A DNA stretch of 64,000 nt from Kitasatospora xanthocidica (GTDB lineage Bacteria > Actinomycetota > Actinomycetes > Streptomycetales > Streptomycetaceae). The notes beneath the pieces were generated by a model. The model did not search any database, had not been told where the DNA came from, and was given only the letters and a program-made list of their open reading frames with translations. The DNA is taken from the NCBI RefSeq assembly GCF_014656195.1, contig NZ_BNBY01000008.1, forward strand, positions 62,001 through 126,000, read 5' to 3'. The position numbers were made by a program, and so were the translations under genes. Positions 7,881-19,839 of the stretch are shown here, in pieces; within the stretch, counting starts at the first letter, position 1; each line of letters begins with the position of its first letter.

Positions 7881-7889
7881 TGCTAGGAT
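7881..7889 (+). promoter_or_regulatory. Candidate extended -10 of the pyr operon
   Basis: TGCTAGGAT is an extended -10 (TGN-TAGGAT) with only a weak -35 upstream. It would place the transcript start near 7896, giving an approximately 80-base leader that includes the PyrR-binding loop. Confidence 0.45.
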
Positions 7890-7940
7890 GACCCGAAGCC
7901 CGCGCCGAGTCGGCGGGGGCCGTCCCAGACATCCTTTAAG

Positions 7941-7967
7941 GCCCGTCCAGTGAGGCGGGGAAGGAGG
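7941..7967 (+). promoter_or_regulatory. PyrR-binding loop overlapping the pyrR ribosome-binding site
   Basis: GCCCGTCCAGTGAGGCGGGG contains the PyrR-recognised loop UCCAGNGAGGY, closed by a CCC(G)/CGGG stem. The GGAAGGAGG ribosome-binding site follows immediately (7959-7967). There is no room for a terminator/antiterminator pair, so the layout fits the mycobacterial mode: UMP-bound PyrR holds the loop and blocks translation of the operon. Confidence 0.8.
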
Positions 7968-7978
7968 TCCGCTTCGGC

Positions 7979-8635
7979 ATGACCGCACACCGAGATTCGA
8001 CGCCGCAGGACCAGGCTCCGAGGCCGCCGCACCAAGTGCTGGACGGTACGGACATCGCCCGGGTCATCACCCGGATAGCGCACGAGATCGTCGAGCGCGC
8101 CAAGGGCGCGGAGGACGTCGTGCTGCTCGGCATCCACACCAGGGGCGTCCACCTCGCCCGCCGCCTGCACGGCCGGCTGGCCCAGATCACCGGGCGCGAG
8201 ATCCCGCTGGGCACCCTGGACATCACCATGTACCGGGACGACCTGCGGCTGAAGCCCGCCCGCGCCCTGGAGCACACCGAGATCCCGCCCGGCGGCATCG
8301 ACGGCAAGCTCGTCGTCCTCGTCGACGACGTGCTCTTCTCCGGCCGCACCATCCGCGCCGCGCTCGACGCGCTGAACGACATCGGCCGGCCGCGGGCGGT
8401 CCAGCTCGCCGTCCTGGTCGACCGGGGCCACCGCGAGCTGCCGATCCGCGCGGACTACGTGGGCAAGAACCTCCCCACCTCGCTGCGCGAGGCCGTGCAG
8501 GTGCGCCTCTCCGACTCCGACGGCGTGGACGCCGTCCTGGTCGGGGACCGCGACTTCACCGCGGCGTCGCGCTCCGCGCTCACCGAACAGGGCGCGCAGG
8601 CCGCCAAGCCCACCGAACCGCACCTCCCGGAGTAG
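7979..8635 (+). CDS. pyrR: Bifunctional PyrR regulator/uracil phosphoribosyltransferase
   Basis: 218 residues of the type I phosphoribosyltransferase fold. The PRPP motif LVVLVDDVLFSGRTIRAA is at 111-128, and the RNA-binding basic face includes THTRG-type residues near 52-56 (GIHTRG). It senses UMP and binds the leader loop just upstream of its own ATG. The N-terminal 18 residues and the Pro-rich C-terminal 18 residues are extra compared with Bacillus PyrR. It is first of the operon pyrR-pyrB-pyrC-orf-carA-carB-pyrD-pyrF; pyrB follows after 5 bases. Confidence 0.96.
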   Translation: MTAHRDSTPQDQAPRPPHQVLDGTDIARVITRIAHEIVERAKGAEDVVLLGIHTRGVHLARRLHGRLAQITGREIPLGTLDITMYRDDLRLKPARALEHTEIPPGGIDGKLVVLVDDVLFSGRTIRAALDALNDIGRPRAVQLAVLVDRGHRELPIRADYVGKNLPTSLREAVQVRLSDSDGVDAVLVGDRDFTAASRSALTEQGAQAAKPTEPHLPE

Positions 8636-8640
8636 CCCGC

Positions 8641-9630
8641 GTGAAGCGCCACCTCGTCTCCGCCGCCGATCTCAGCCGCGACGACGCGCTGCTGATCCTG
8701 GACACCGCCGAGGAGCTGGCCCAGCTCTCCGGCCGGGCCGTCAAGAAGCTGCCCACGCTGCGCGGCCGCACCGTCGTCAACCTCTTCTTCGAGGACTCCA
8801 CCCGGACGAAGACCTCCTTCGAGGTCGCCGAGAAGCGCCTGTCGGCCGACGTCATCAACTTCTCTGCCAAGGGCTCCTCGGTCTCCAAGGGCGAGAGCCT
8901 CAAGGACACCGCGCTGACCCTGCAGGCCATGGGCGCCGACGCGGTCGTCATCCGCCACCACGCCTCGGGCGCGCCGGCCCGGCTGGCCCAGTCCGACTGG
9001 CTGCACGGCAGTGTGATCAACGCCGGTGACGGCACCCACGAGCACCCCACCCAGGCGCTGCTCGACGCCTTCACCATGCGTCGCCACCTCAACCCGGGCG
9101 CCGGCCACGATCTCGCGGGCCGCCGGGTGACGATCGTCGGCGACGTCCTGCACAGCCGGGTCGCCCGCTCCAACGTCCACCTGCTGAACACCCTCGGTGC
9201 CCAGGTCACCTTCGTCGCGCCGCCGACGCTGCTGCCGATCGGCATCGAGAACTGGCCCTGCGAGATCAGCTACGACCTGGACCGGGTGCTGCCCAAGACG
9301 GACGCGCTGATGATGCTGCGGGTGCAGCGCGAGCGGATGAACGCTGCGTTCTTCCCGACCGAGCGCGAGTACAGCCGCCGCTACGGCATGAACGGCCTCC
9401 GGCTGGCCCAGCTGCCCGGGCACGCGATCGTGATGCACCCCGGCCCGATGGTCCGCGGCATGGAGATCACCGCCGAGGTCGCCGACTCGCCGCGCTGCAC
9501 CGCGGTCGAGCAGGTCGCCAACGGCGTCTCCGTCCGGATGGCCGTGCTCTACCTGCTCCTCGGCGGAGCCACCCTCGCCGACGCCCCCGCCGACGCCCCC
9601 CGCACCGAGACCGTGGAGATCGCTCAGTGA
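8641..9630 (+). CDS. pyrB: Aspartate carbamoyltransferase catalytic subunit
   Basis: 329 residues, GTG start. The carbamoyl-phosphate loop FFEDSTRTKTSFE is at about 43-55, with GDGTHEHPTQALLDAFT and the C-terminal HPGPMVRGMEI. It makes carbamoyl-aspartate in pyrimidine synthesis. No regulatory pyrI follows. The stop overlaps the pyrC GTG by four bases. Confidence 0.98.
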   Translation: MKRHLVSAADLSRDDALLILDTAEELAQLSGRAVKKLPTLRGRTVVNLFFEDSTRTKTSFEVAEKRLSADVINFSAKGSSVSKGESLKDTALTLQAMGADAVVIRHHASGAPARLAQSDWLHGSVINAGDGTHEHPTQALLDAFTMRRHLNPGAGHDLAGRRVTIVGDVLHSRVARSNVHLLNTLGAQVTFVAPPTLLPIGIENWPCEISYDLDRVLPKTDALMMLRVQRERMNAAFFPTEREYSRRYGMNGLRLAQLPGHAIVMHPGPMVRGMEITAEVADSPRCTAVEQVANGVSVRMAVLYLLLGGATLADAPADAPRTETVEIAQ

Positions 9631-10931
9631 CCACCTACCTGATCCGCAACGCCCAGATCCTCGGCGGCGCTCCGCAGGACCTCCTCCTCGCCGACGGCGT
9701 GATCAAGGAGATCGGCACCGGCCTGACGGCCGTGGCGGACATCGAGATCGACGCCACCGGGCTGGTCGCGCTCCCCGGCCTGGTCGACCTGCACACCCAC
9801 CTGCGCGAGCCCGGCCGCGAGGACGCCGAGACCGTGCTCACCGGCACCCGGGCCGCCGCGATGGGCGGCTTCACCGCCGTGCACGCGATGGCCAACACCA
9901 CCCCGGTGGCCGACACCGCCGGCGTGGTCGAGCAGGTCTGGCGGCTCGGCCAGGAGGCCGGCTACTGCGACGTGCAGCCGGTCGGCGCCGTCACCGTCGG
10001 CCTGGAGGGCAAGCAGCTCGCCGAGCTCGGCGCGATGCACGAGTCCGCCGCCGGCGTCCGGGTCTTCTCCGACGACGGCAAGTGCGTGGACGACGCGGTG
10101 CTGATGCGCCGCGCCCTGGAGTACGTCAAGGCCTTCGACGGCGTCGTCGCCCAGCACGCCCAGGAGCCGCGGCTGACCGAGGGCGCCCAGATGAACGAGG
10201 GCCAGGTCTCCGGCGAGCTCGGGCTCGGCGGCTGGCCGGCCGTCGCCGAGGAGTCGATCATCGCCCGCGACGTGCTGCTCGCCGCGCACGTCGGCTCCCG
10301 GCTGCACGTCTGCCACGTCTCCACCGCCGGTTCGGTCGAGATCATCCGCTGGGCCAAGGGCAAGGGCTGGGACGTCACCGCCGAGGTGACCCCGCACCAC
10401 CTGCTGCTCACCGACGAGCTGGTCCGCTCCTACGACCCGGTGTACAAGGTGAACCCGCCGCTGCGCACCGCCGAGGACGTCCAGGCGCTGCGCAAGGCGC
10501 TCGCCGACGGCACCATCGACGCCGTCGCCACCGACCACGCCCCGCACCCGGCCGAGGACAAGGACTGCGAGTGGGCCGTGGCCGCGATGGGCATGGTCGG
10601 CCTGGAGACCGCGCTGTCGGTCGTCCAGCAGACGATGGTCGAGACCGGCCTGCTGAACTGGGAGGGCGTCGCCGACCGGATGTCGCACCGACCGGCCCGG
10701 ATCGGGCGTCTCGCCGGGCACGGCCGCCCGATCTCGGTGGGTGAGCCGGCGAACCTGGTGCTGTTCGATCCCGCGTACCGTGGTGCCGTGAACCCGGACA
10801 GCTTCGCCACCCGTAGCCGCAACACCCCCTACAAGGGCCTGGACCTGCCCGGACGGGTGCACGCCACCTTCCTGCGCGGCCGCGCCACCGTGCTGGCGGG
10901 CGAGCTGTCCGAGCAGGGCGGCGAGCTGTGA
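9627..10931 (+). CDS. pyrC: Dihydroorotase, class I
   Basis: 434 residues from GTG 9627, overlapping pyrB. Zinc ligands are visible in DLHTHLREPG (His-x-His), in HAQEPRL and in HVCHVSTAGS, and the catalytic region ATDHAPHPAEDKD is intact, so it is an active class I enzyme and not a pyrC-like structural partner. It closes carbamoyl-aspartate to dihydroorotate. It overlaps the next gene by four bases. Confidence 0.97.
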   Translation: MTTYLIRNAQILGGAPQDLLLADGVIKEIGTGLTAVADIEIDATGLVALPGLVDLHTHLREPGREDAETVLTGTRAAAMGGFTAVHAMANTTPVADTAGVVEQVWRLGQEAGYCDVQPVGAVTVGLEGKQLAELGAMHESAAGVRVFSDDGKCVDDAVLMRRALEYVKAFDGVVAQHAQEPRLTEGAQMNEGQVSGELGLGGWPAVAEESIIARDVLLAAHVGSRLHVCHVSTAGSVEIIRWAKGKGWDVTAEVTPHHLLLTDELVRSYDPVYKVNPPLRTAEDVQALRKALADGTIDAVATDHAPHPAEDKDCEWAVAAMGMVGLETALSVVQQTMVETGLLNWEGVADRMSHRPARIGRLAGHGRPISVGEPANLVLFDPAYRGAVNPDSFATRSRNTPYKGLDLPGRVHATFLRGRATVLAGELSEQGGEL

Positions 10932-11497
10932 GCGCCTACGCCACGCTCGCCAAGGAGCAGGCGAAGGTCACCAACTGGCCCGGGTACATCGGCTGGTCCG
11001 TCGGCCTGCTGGTCCTCATCGCCCTCGTCTACTGGCTGATGCGCCAGGGCTGGAACTGGCGGCGCACCCTGCAGTCCGGCATCCCGCCGCTGCCCGCCGT
11101 GCCGGACCGGGCCGGACGCACCATCCTGGAGACCAGCGGCCGGTACCACGGCACGACCACCGCCGGGAACTGGCTCGACCGGGTCGTCGCCCACGGCCTG
11201 GGCACCCGCAGCCGGGCCGACCTCACCCTCGGCGAGGACGGCCTGCTGGTCCAGCGTCCCGGTGACGTCGACTTCTGGATCCCGGCCGCCCACCTCACCG
11301 GTGCCCGGACCGACTCCGGGATCGCCGGCAAGGTCGTCCCGTCCGGGCTGCTCGTCGTCAGCTGGACGCACGAGGGCACCGAGCTGGACTCCGGCTTCCG
11401 GGCCGACCACCCCGACGAGCACGCCGCCTGGGTCGAGGCGGTCGCTCACCTTGCCACACGCACGCAGACGAAGATGACGGAAGAGGCCGCGCAATGA
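10928..11497 (+). CDS. Pyrimidine-operon membrane protein of unknown function (PH-like)
   Basis: 189 residues with one membrane segment near the N-terminus (WSVGLLVLIALVYWLM, about 23-38), followed by a soluble beta-rich domain that looks like a bacterial pleckstrin-homology-like fold. A gene of this type sits between pyrC and carA in mycobacteria and streptomycetes, so the association with pyrimidine synthesis is conserved, but no role is established to my knowledge. It overlaps pyrC and carA by four bases each, indicating tight coupling. Fold assignment is tentative. Confidence 0.75.
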   Translation: MSAYATLAKEQAKVTNWPGYIGWSVGLLVLIALVYWLMRQGWNWRRTLQSGIPPLPAVPDRAGRTILETSGRYHGTTTAGNWLDRVVAHGLGTRSRADLTLGEDGLLVQRPGDVDFWIPAAHLTGARTDSGIAGKVVPSGLLVVSWTHEGTELDSGFRADHPDEHAAWVEAVAHLATRTQTKMTEEAAQ

Positions 11498-12658
11498 CCG
11501 CACCTGCCCCCACCACGCAGCGCCAACGGCGGGAGCGTCCGGTTTCGAACCGTGCGGCCGCCGTGCTCGTCCTGGAGGACGGCCGGATCTTCCGTGGCCA
11601 GGCCTACGGCGCGACCGGCGAGACCTTCGGCGAGGCGGTCTTCAACACCGGCATGTCCGGCTACCAGGAGACCCTGACCGACCCGTCGTACCACCGGCAG
11701 GTGGTCGTGATGACCGCCCCGCAGATCGGCAACACCGGCTGGAACGACGAGGACGACGAGTCCAAGCAGATCTGGGTCGCCGGCTACGTCGTGCGCGACC
11801 CCTCCCGGGTCGCCTCCAACTGGCGCTCCCGCCGCTCGCTCGACGAGGAACTGGTCAACCAGGGCGTCGTCGGCATCAGCGGCATCGACACCCGCGCGCT
11901 CACCCGCCACCTGCGCGAGCGCGGCGCGATGCGCTGCGGCATCTTCTCCGGCGAGACGCTGGCCGACCCGGCCACCCTGCTGGCCCGGGTGCAGCAGTCG
12001 CCCGAGATGAAGGGCGCCGACCTGTGCGCCGAGGTCGCCACCACCGAGCCGTACGTCGTCCCGGCCGTCGGTGAGAAGCGCTTCACCGTCGCCGCGCTGG
12101 ACCTCGGCATCAAGGCGATGACCCCGCAGCGGATGGCCGAGCGCGGCATCGAGGTGCACGTGCTGCCGGCTCACTCCACCCTGGAGGACGTCTACGCGGT
12201 CCAGCCGGACGGCGTCTTCTTCTCCAACGGCCCGGGCGACCCGGCCACCGCCGACCACCAGGTCGCCGTCGCGCAGGGCGTGCTGGAGCGCGGGACCCCG
12301 TTCTTCGGGATCTGCTTCGGCAACCAGATCCTCGGCCGCGCCCTGGGCTTCGGCACCTACAAGCTCAAGTACGGCCACCGCGGCATCAACCAGCCGGTGC
12401 AGGACCGCACCACCGGCAAGGTCGAGGTGACCGCCCACAACCACGGCTTCGCCGTGAACGCCCCGCTGGACAAGGTGAGCGACACCCCCTACGGACGGGT
12501 CGAGGTCTCCCACGTCTGCCTGAACGACGACGTGGTCGAGGGCCTGCAGGCGCTCGACGTCCCCGCCTTCAGCGTGCAGTACCACCCCGAAGCTGCTGCC
12601 GGCCCGCACGACGCGGCCTACCTCTTCGACCGTTTCGTGAAGCTCATGGAGGGCCAGC

Positions 12659-12666
<8 letters not shown>
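11494..12666 (+). CDS. carA: Carbamoyl-phosphate synthase small (glutaminase) chain
   Basis: 390 residues. The N-terminal CPSase small domain has TGMSGYQETLTDPSY. The class I glutamine amidotransferase domain has the nucleophile in FFGICFGNQILGRALG and the His/Glu pair in QYHPEAAAGPHD. It supplies ammonia from glutamine to CarB. It overlaps the previous gene by 4 and carB by 8 bases. Confidence 0.98.
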
Positions 12667-15967
<3,301 letters not shown>

Positions 15968-15976
15968 CACCACCGC

Positions 15977-16013
15977 AGTGGGGGGCACCGGAGCCGGATT
16001 GGTGCCCCCCACT
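15977..16013 (+). terminator. Hairpin between carB and pyrD
   Basis: A perfect 13-base stem (AGTGGGGGGCACC with its complement) and an 11-base loop lie ten bases after carB. There is no T tract. It may partly terminate or stabilise the carAB message, giving unequal expression before pyrD. Confidence 0.55.
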
Positions 16014-16056
16014 TCCATGCCCACGTCCCGTCACCGCTCCGGGAGTTGAACCACCC

Positions 16057-17160
16057 TTGTACAAGCTTCTGTTCGACCTGGTCTTCAAGAAGATGGACCC
16101 CGAGAAGGCCCACCACCTGGCCTTCTTCTGGATCCGGCTGGCCTCCTCGGTGCCCGGCCTGCGCTCGCTGGTGCGGCTGGTGCTCGCCCCGCGCGACCGC
16201 GCCCTGCGCACCGGCGCCCTCGGCCTGGACCTGCCCGGCCCGTTCGGCCTCGCGGCCGGCTTCGACAAGAACGGCGTCGGCATCGACGGCCTGTCGATGC
16301 TCGGCTTCGACTACGTCGAGATCGGCACCATCACCGGCGAGCCCCAGCCCGGCAACCCGGCGCCGCGGCTGTTCCGCCTGGTCGAGGACCGCGCGCTGAT
16401 CAACCGGATGGGCTTCAACAACCAGGGCTCCGCCCGGGTCGCCGCCCGGCTGGCCGCCCGTCCGCACACCAGCTCCACCCCGGTGATCGGCGTCAACATC
16501 GGCAAGACCAAGGTCGTCGAGGAGGCCGACGCGGTCGCCGACTACGTCAAGTCCACCGAGCGCCTGGCGAAGTACGCCGACTACCTGGTGGTCAACGTCA
16601 GCTCGCCGAACACCCCCGGGCTGCGCAACCTGCAGGCCGTGGACCACCTGCGCCCGCTGCTGGCCGCCGTCCGCGAGGCCGCCGACCGCACCACCGCGCA
16701 CCACGTGCCGCTGCTGGTCAAGATCGCCCCCGACCTGGCCGACGAGGACGTCGACGCGGTCGCCGACCTCGCCCTGGAGCTGGGCCTGGACGGCATCATC
16801 GCCACCAACACCACGATCGGCCGCGAGGGCCTGCGCACCGACGCCGGGCGGGTCGAGGAGATCGGCATGGGCGGTCTGTCCGGCGCCCCGCTCAAGGCCC
16901 GCGCCCTGGAGGTCCTGCAGCGGCTGCGCGCCCGCACCGGCGGCCGGCTGACCCTGGTCTCGGTCGGCGGCATCGAGACCGCCGAGGACGCCTGGCAGCG
17001 GATCGTGCACGGCGCCGACCTGGTCCAGGGCTACAGCGCCTTCATCTACGAGGGCCCGTTCTGGTGCCGCAAGATCCACAAGGGCCTGTCCGCCCGGCTC
17101 CGGGCCGCGGGCTTCCGCGACCTGGCCTCGGCCGTCGGCAGCGCCGTCAGCGGCTCCTGA
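16057..17160 (+). CDS. pyrD: Dihydroorotate dehydrogenase, class 2 (quinone-linked)
   Basis: 367 residues starting at TTG 16057. Class 2 features are a helical N-terminal extension (MYKLLFDLVFKKMDPEKAHH) for membrane and quinone contact, the FMN-binding GLAAGFDKNGVGIDG, and the catalytic Ser in NVSSPNTPGLRNLQ. It oxidises dihydroorotate with quinone. It is separated from carB by 89 bases including a hairpin, but is still part of the run. The rare TTG start may lower its translation relative to carB. Confidence 0.97.
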   Translation: MYKLLFDLVFKKMDPEKAHHLAFFWIRLASSVPGLRSLVRLVLAPRDRALRTGALGLDLPGPFGLAAGFDKNGVGIDGLSMLGFDYVEIGTITGEPQPGNPAPRLFRLVEDRALINRMGFNNQGSARVAARLAARPHTSSTPVIGVNIGKTKVVEEADAVADYVKSTERLAKYADYLVVNVSSPNTPGLRNLQAVDHLRPLLAAVREAADRTTAHHVPLLVKIAPDLADEDVDAVADLALELGLDGIIATNTTIGREGLRTDAGRVEEIGMGGLSGAPLKARALEVLQRLRARTGGRLTLVSVGGIETAEDAWQRIVHGADLVQGYSAFIYEGPFWCRKIHKGLSARLRAAGFRDLASAVGSAVSGS

Positions 17161-17230
17161 GCGGCCCGACCGCCCCCGGCACGACCTCTACCACCCCCGG
17201 ACCATCCCCGGACCATTCGGAAAGGACGAC

Positions 17231-18064
17231 ATGACCCTCGCCCCGTTCGGCGCCCGGCTGCGCCAGGCCCTCGACACCCGCGGCCAGCTCTGCGTCGGCA
17301 TCGACCCGCACGCTTCCCTGCTCGCCGCCTGGGGGCTCGGCGACGACCTCGCCGGGCTGGAGACCTTCAGCCGCACCGTGGTCGAGGCGCTGGCCGACCG
17401 GGTGGCCGTGCTCAAGCCGCAGGCCGCCTTCTTCGAGCGCTTCGGCAGCAAGGGCGTCGCCGTGCTGGAGAAGACCGTCGAGGAGGCCCGGGCGGCCGGT
17501 GCGCTGGTCCTGATGGACGCCAAGCGCGGCGACATCGGCTCCACCATGGCCGCGTACGCCGAGGCCTTCCTGTCGCCCGCGAGCCCGCTGTTCTCGGACG
17601 CCGTGACGGTCAGCCCGTACCTGGGCTTCGGCTCGCTGCGCCCGGCCCTGGACCTGGCCCGGGAGCAGGGCTGCGGCGTGTTCGCGCTGGCCCTCACCTC
17701 CAACCCGGAGGGCGGCGAGGTGCAGCGCGCGGTGGGCGCGGACGGCGAGTCGGTCGCCGCCTCGGTGCTGCGGCAGCTGGCGGCCGAGAACGAGGGCGCC
17801 GCGCCGCTGGGCTCCTTCGGCGCGGTGGTCGGCGCGACGCTCGCCGACGCGGGCGTGGAGCTGGCCATCAACGGCCCGCTGCTGGCCCCGGGGATCGGCG
17901 CCCAGGGCGCGACCATGGCGGACCTGCCGCGGGTCTTCGGCGGCTCGGTGATCAACGTGGTGCCGAGCGTCAGCCGGGACGTGCTCAAGCACGGCCCGTC
18001 GGTGCCGGCGCTGCGGGAGGCGGCGGAGCGCTTCGCCGGCGAGTTCGCGGACGCCGTCAAGTAG
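17231..18064 (+). CDS. pyrF: Orotidine 5'-phosphate decarboxylase
   Basis: 277 residues of the long actinobacterial type. The active-site motif appears as LVLMDAKRGDIGSTM (residues about 94-108), and the N-terminal substrate motif is LCVGIDPH. It converts OMP to UMP, the last step of the pathway. AAAGGAC precedes ATG 17231. It is the last gene of the pyrimidine run; a strong terminator follows at 18223. Confidence 0.98.
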   Translation: MTLAPFGARLRQALDTRGQLCVGIDPHASLLAAWGLGDDLAGLETFSRTVVEALADRVAVLKPQAAFFERFGSKGVAVLEKTVEEARAAGALVLMDAKRGDIGSTMAAYAEAFLSPASPLFSDAVTVSPYLGFGSLRPALDLAREQGCGVFALALTSNPEGGEVQRAVGADGESVAASVLRQLAAENEGAAPLGSFGAVVGATLADAGVELAINGPLLAPGIGAQGATMADLPRVFGGSVINVVPSVSRDVLKHGPSVPALREAAERFAGEFADAVK

Positions 18065-18222
18065 GCGCGGCGGGGGCCGTCGAGGAGCGGAAGGCCTCCT
18101 ACTGGTAGCCGGTCGGTGACCCTGTGGAGTGTCCGCAGGACGGCGACACCGTCGCGGAGCGGACGTGAGCGCCGTCACATCGAGCCCGTCAAAGTTTCGC
18201 AATCGCGGTCATTTTGCCCGGG
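18065..18222. other. pyrF downstream region, no gene
   Basis: 158 bases with no open frame of good codon bias, leading into the terminator at 18223. Confidence 0.4.
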
Positions 18223-18260
18223 AAAGTCCTGGTCGGCCTTGGCTGACCAGGACTTTTCGT
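18223..18260 (+). terminator. Terminator of the pyrimidine operon
   Basis: A 12-base perfect stem (AAAGTCCTGGTC, 18223-18234, with its complement at 18245-18256) and a 10-base loop lead into TTTTCGTGTTCTTTT. It is a textbook intrinsic terminator. Confidence 0.88.
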
Positions 18261-18269
18261 GTTCTTTTC

Positions 18270-18298
18270 CTGACGTGGCGCCGCAATCCGGGTAGTGT
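18270..18298 (+). promoter_or_regulatory. Candidate promoter of the IHF gene
   Basis: CTGACG - 17 bases - TAGTGT fits a vegetative streptomycete promoter just after the pyr terminator. It predicts a leader of about 130 bases before the IHF start. It was picked by eye. Confidence 0.4.
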
Positions 18299-18437
18299 CC
18301 GGCGATAGGTCATCGGCGAGCCGCGAATTGTGCGGGTCCCGCAGGTCAGGGCCCTTGTGGTTCCCCTTGCGGACGGTGTCCTGGGTACCAAACCAGTCAT
18401 AGCTCAATCCCTTCCATCCACACCTGAGGTGAACGGC

Positions 18438-18764
18438 GTGGCTCTTCCGCCCCTTACCCCTGAACAGCGCACCGCCGCGCTCGCCAAGGCCGCCGAGGCT
18501 CGCCGGGAGCGCGCCGAGGTCAAGAACCGGCTCAAGCACTCCGGCGCCTCCCTGCACGAGGTCATCAAGGCCGGCAAGGCCGACAACGACGTCATCGGCA
18601 AGATGAAGGTCTCGGCCCTGCTGGAGTCGCTTCCGGGCGTCGGCAAGGTTCGCGCGAAGCAGATCATGGAGCGCCTCGGCATCAGCGAGAGCCGGCGTGT
18701 CCGAGGTCTCGGTACCAACCAGATCGCCTCCCTGGAGCGGGAGTTCGGCGGGGGTGCCGCCTGA
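18438..18764 (+). CDS. ihf: Actinobacterial integration host factor (sIHF/mIHF)
   Basis: 108 residues from GTG 18438 (VALPPLTPEQRTAALAKAAE), preceded by GAGGTG. A long N-terminal helix is followed by a helix-two-turn-helix DNA-binding core (SLPGVGKVRAKQIMERLGIS) and the C-terminal NQIASLEREFG. It is the nucleoid protein essential in mycobacteria and needed for normal sporulation in Streptomyces. It is unrelated to enterobacterial IHF. It lies 49 bases before gmk, the conserved neighbour. A longer frame upstream has poor family match and is rejected. Confidence 0.96.
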   Translation: MALPPLTPEQRTAALAKAAEARRERAEVKNRLKHSGASLHEVIKAGKADNDVIGKMKVSALLESLPGVGKVRAKQIMERLGISESRRVRGLGTNQIASLEREFGGGAA

Positions 18765-18813
18765 CCGTGCCCCGGTGGTCCCGTCATCGTCCGCGATCCG
18801 GGATAATCGGTGC

Positions 18814-19371
18814 ATGAGTGAGCGTCCGCGGCTGACCGTGCTCTCCGGCCCCTCGGGGGTCGGCAAGAGCACGGTCGTCGCTCATATGAGGAAGATGCAC
18901 CCCGAGGTCTGGCTCTCGGTGTCGGCCACCACCCGCCACCCGAGGCCCGGCGAGAAGAACGGGGTCCAGTACCACTTCGTCGACAACGACGAGTTCGACA
19001 AGCTGATCGCCAACGGTGAGCTGCTGGAGTGGGCCGAGTTCGCCGGGAACCGTTACGGGACCCCGCGCGCGGCCGTGCTGGAGAAGCTGGAGCGCGGCGA
19101 GCCCGTGCTGCTGGAGATCGACCTGCAGGGTGCCCGGCAGGTGCGCGAGTCGATGCCCGAGGCACAGCTGGTCTTCCTGGCTCCGCCGAGCTGGGACGAA
19201 CTGGTCCGCCGACTGACCGGTCGGGGCACCGAGCCGCAGGACGTGATCGAGAAGCGGCTCGACGCCGCCAAGATCGAACTCGCGGCCGAGACCGAGTTCG
19301 ACACGACCCTTGTCAACACCTCCGTCGAGCAGGTAGCGGCCGAACTGCTAGCCTTGCTCGGTGTAGCCTGA
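18814..19371 (+). CDS. gmk: Guanylate kinase
   Basis: 185 residues from ATG 18814. P-loop SGPSGVGKST is at 11-20, then TTRHPRPGEKNGVQYHFV (GMP-binding region) and EIDLQGARQVR. It phosphorylates GMP to GDP. It lies between IHF and rpoZ, the standard actinobacterial order. Confidence 0.98.
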   Translation: MSERPRLTVLSGPSGVGKSTVVAHMRKMHPEVWLSVSATTRHPRPGEKNGVQYHFVDNDEFDKLIANGELLEWAEFAGNRYGTPRAAVLEKLERGEPVLLEIDLQGARQVRESMPEAQLVFLAPPSWDELVRRLTGRGTEPQDVIEKRLDAAKIELAAETEFDTTLVNTSVEQVAAELLALLGVA

Positions 19372-19408
19372 CCTGTCTGTCTTTTCCACCCTTTCGGAAG
19401 GTTTTCGC

Positions 19409-19675
19409 GTGTCCTCTTCCATGACCGCGCCCGAGGGCATCATCAACCCGCCGATCGATGAGCTGCTCGAGGCCACCGACTCGAAGTACAGCCTCGTGAT
19501 CTACGCCGCCAAGCGCGCGCGCCAGATCAACGCGTACTACTCGCAGCTCGGTGAGGGCCTCCTGGAGTACGTCGGCCCGCTGGTCGACACCCACGTGCAC
19601 GAGAAGCCGCTGTCGATCGCGCTGCGCGAGATCAACGCGGGCATGCTGACCGCCGAGGCGATCGAGGCCGCCTGA
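19409..19675 (+). CDS. rpoZ: RNA polymerase omega subunit
   Basis: 88 residues with NPPIDELLEATDSKYSLVIY and AAKRARQINAYYSQL, the omega core that folds around the beta-prime C-terminus. GTG 19409 follows GGAAGG; ATG 19421 is an in-frame alternative four codons on. It lies 37 bases after gmk. Confidence 0.97.
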   Translation: MSSSMTAPEGIINPPIDELLEATDSKYSLVIYAAKRARQINAYYSQLGEGLLEYVGPLVDTHVHEKPLSIALREINAGMLTAEAIEAA

Positions 19676-19693
19676 GGCGGTCGGTGAAGTTTC

Positions 19694-19733
19694 CGGGAGG
19701 GCCCGGCGGAATGGTTTCCGCCGGGCCCTCCCG
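19694..19733. terminator. Terminator after gmk-rpoZ
   Basis: A 17-base perfect stem (CGGGAGGGCCCGGCGGA and its complement) with a six-base loop lies 18 bases after rpoZ. There is no long T run, as is usual in streptomycetes. Confidence 0.8.
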
Positions 19734-19839
19734 CGTACCCGGCCGTCGTTCCCGCTCCGGCGCGGGGTGGGGCGCCGCGCGGGGCGCCGCCGAGGGGCCG
19801 TAGGGTGGGCGGGTTCCCGATGCGTAGAGAGGTCGGCCC

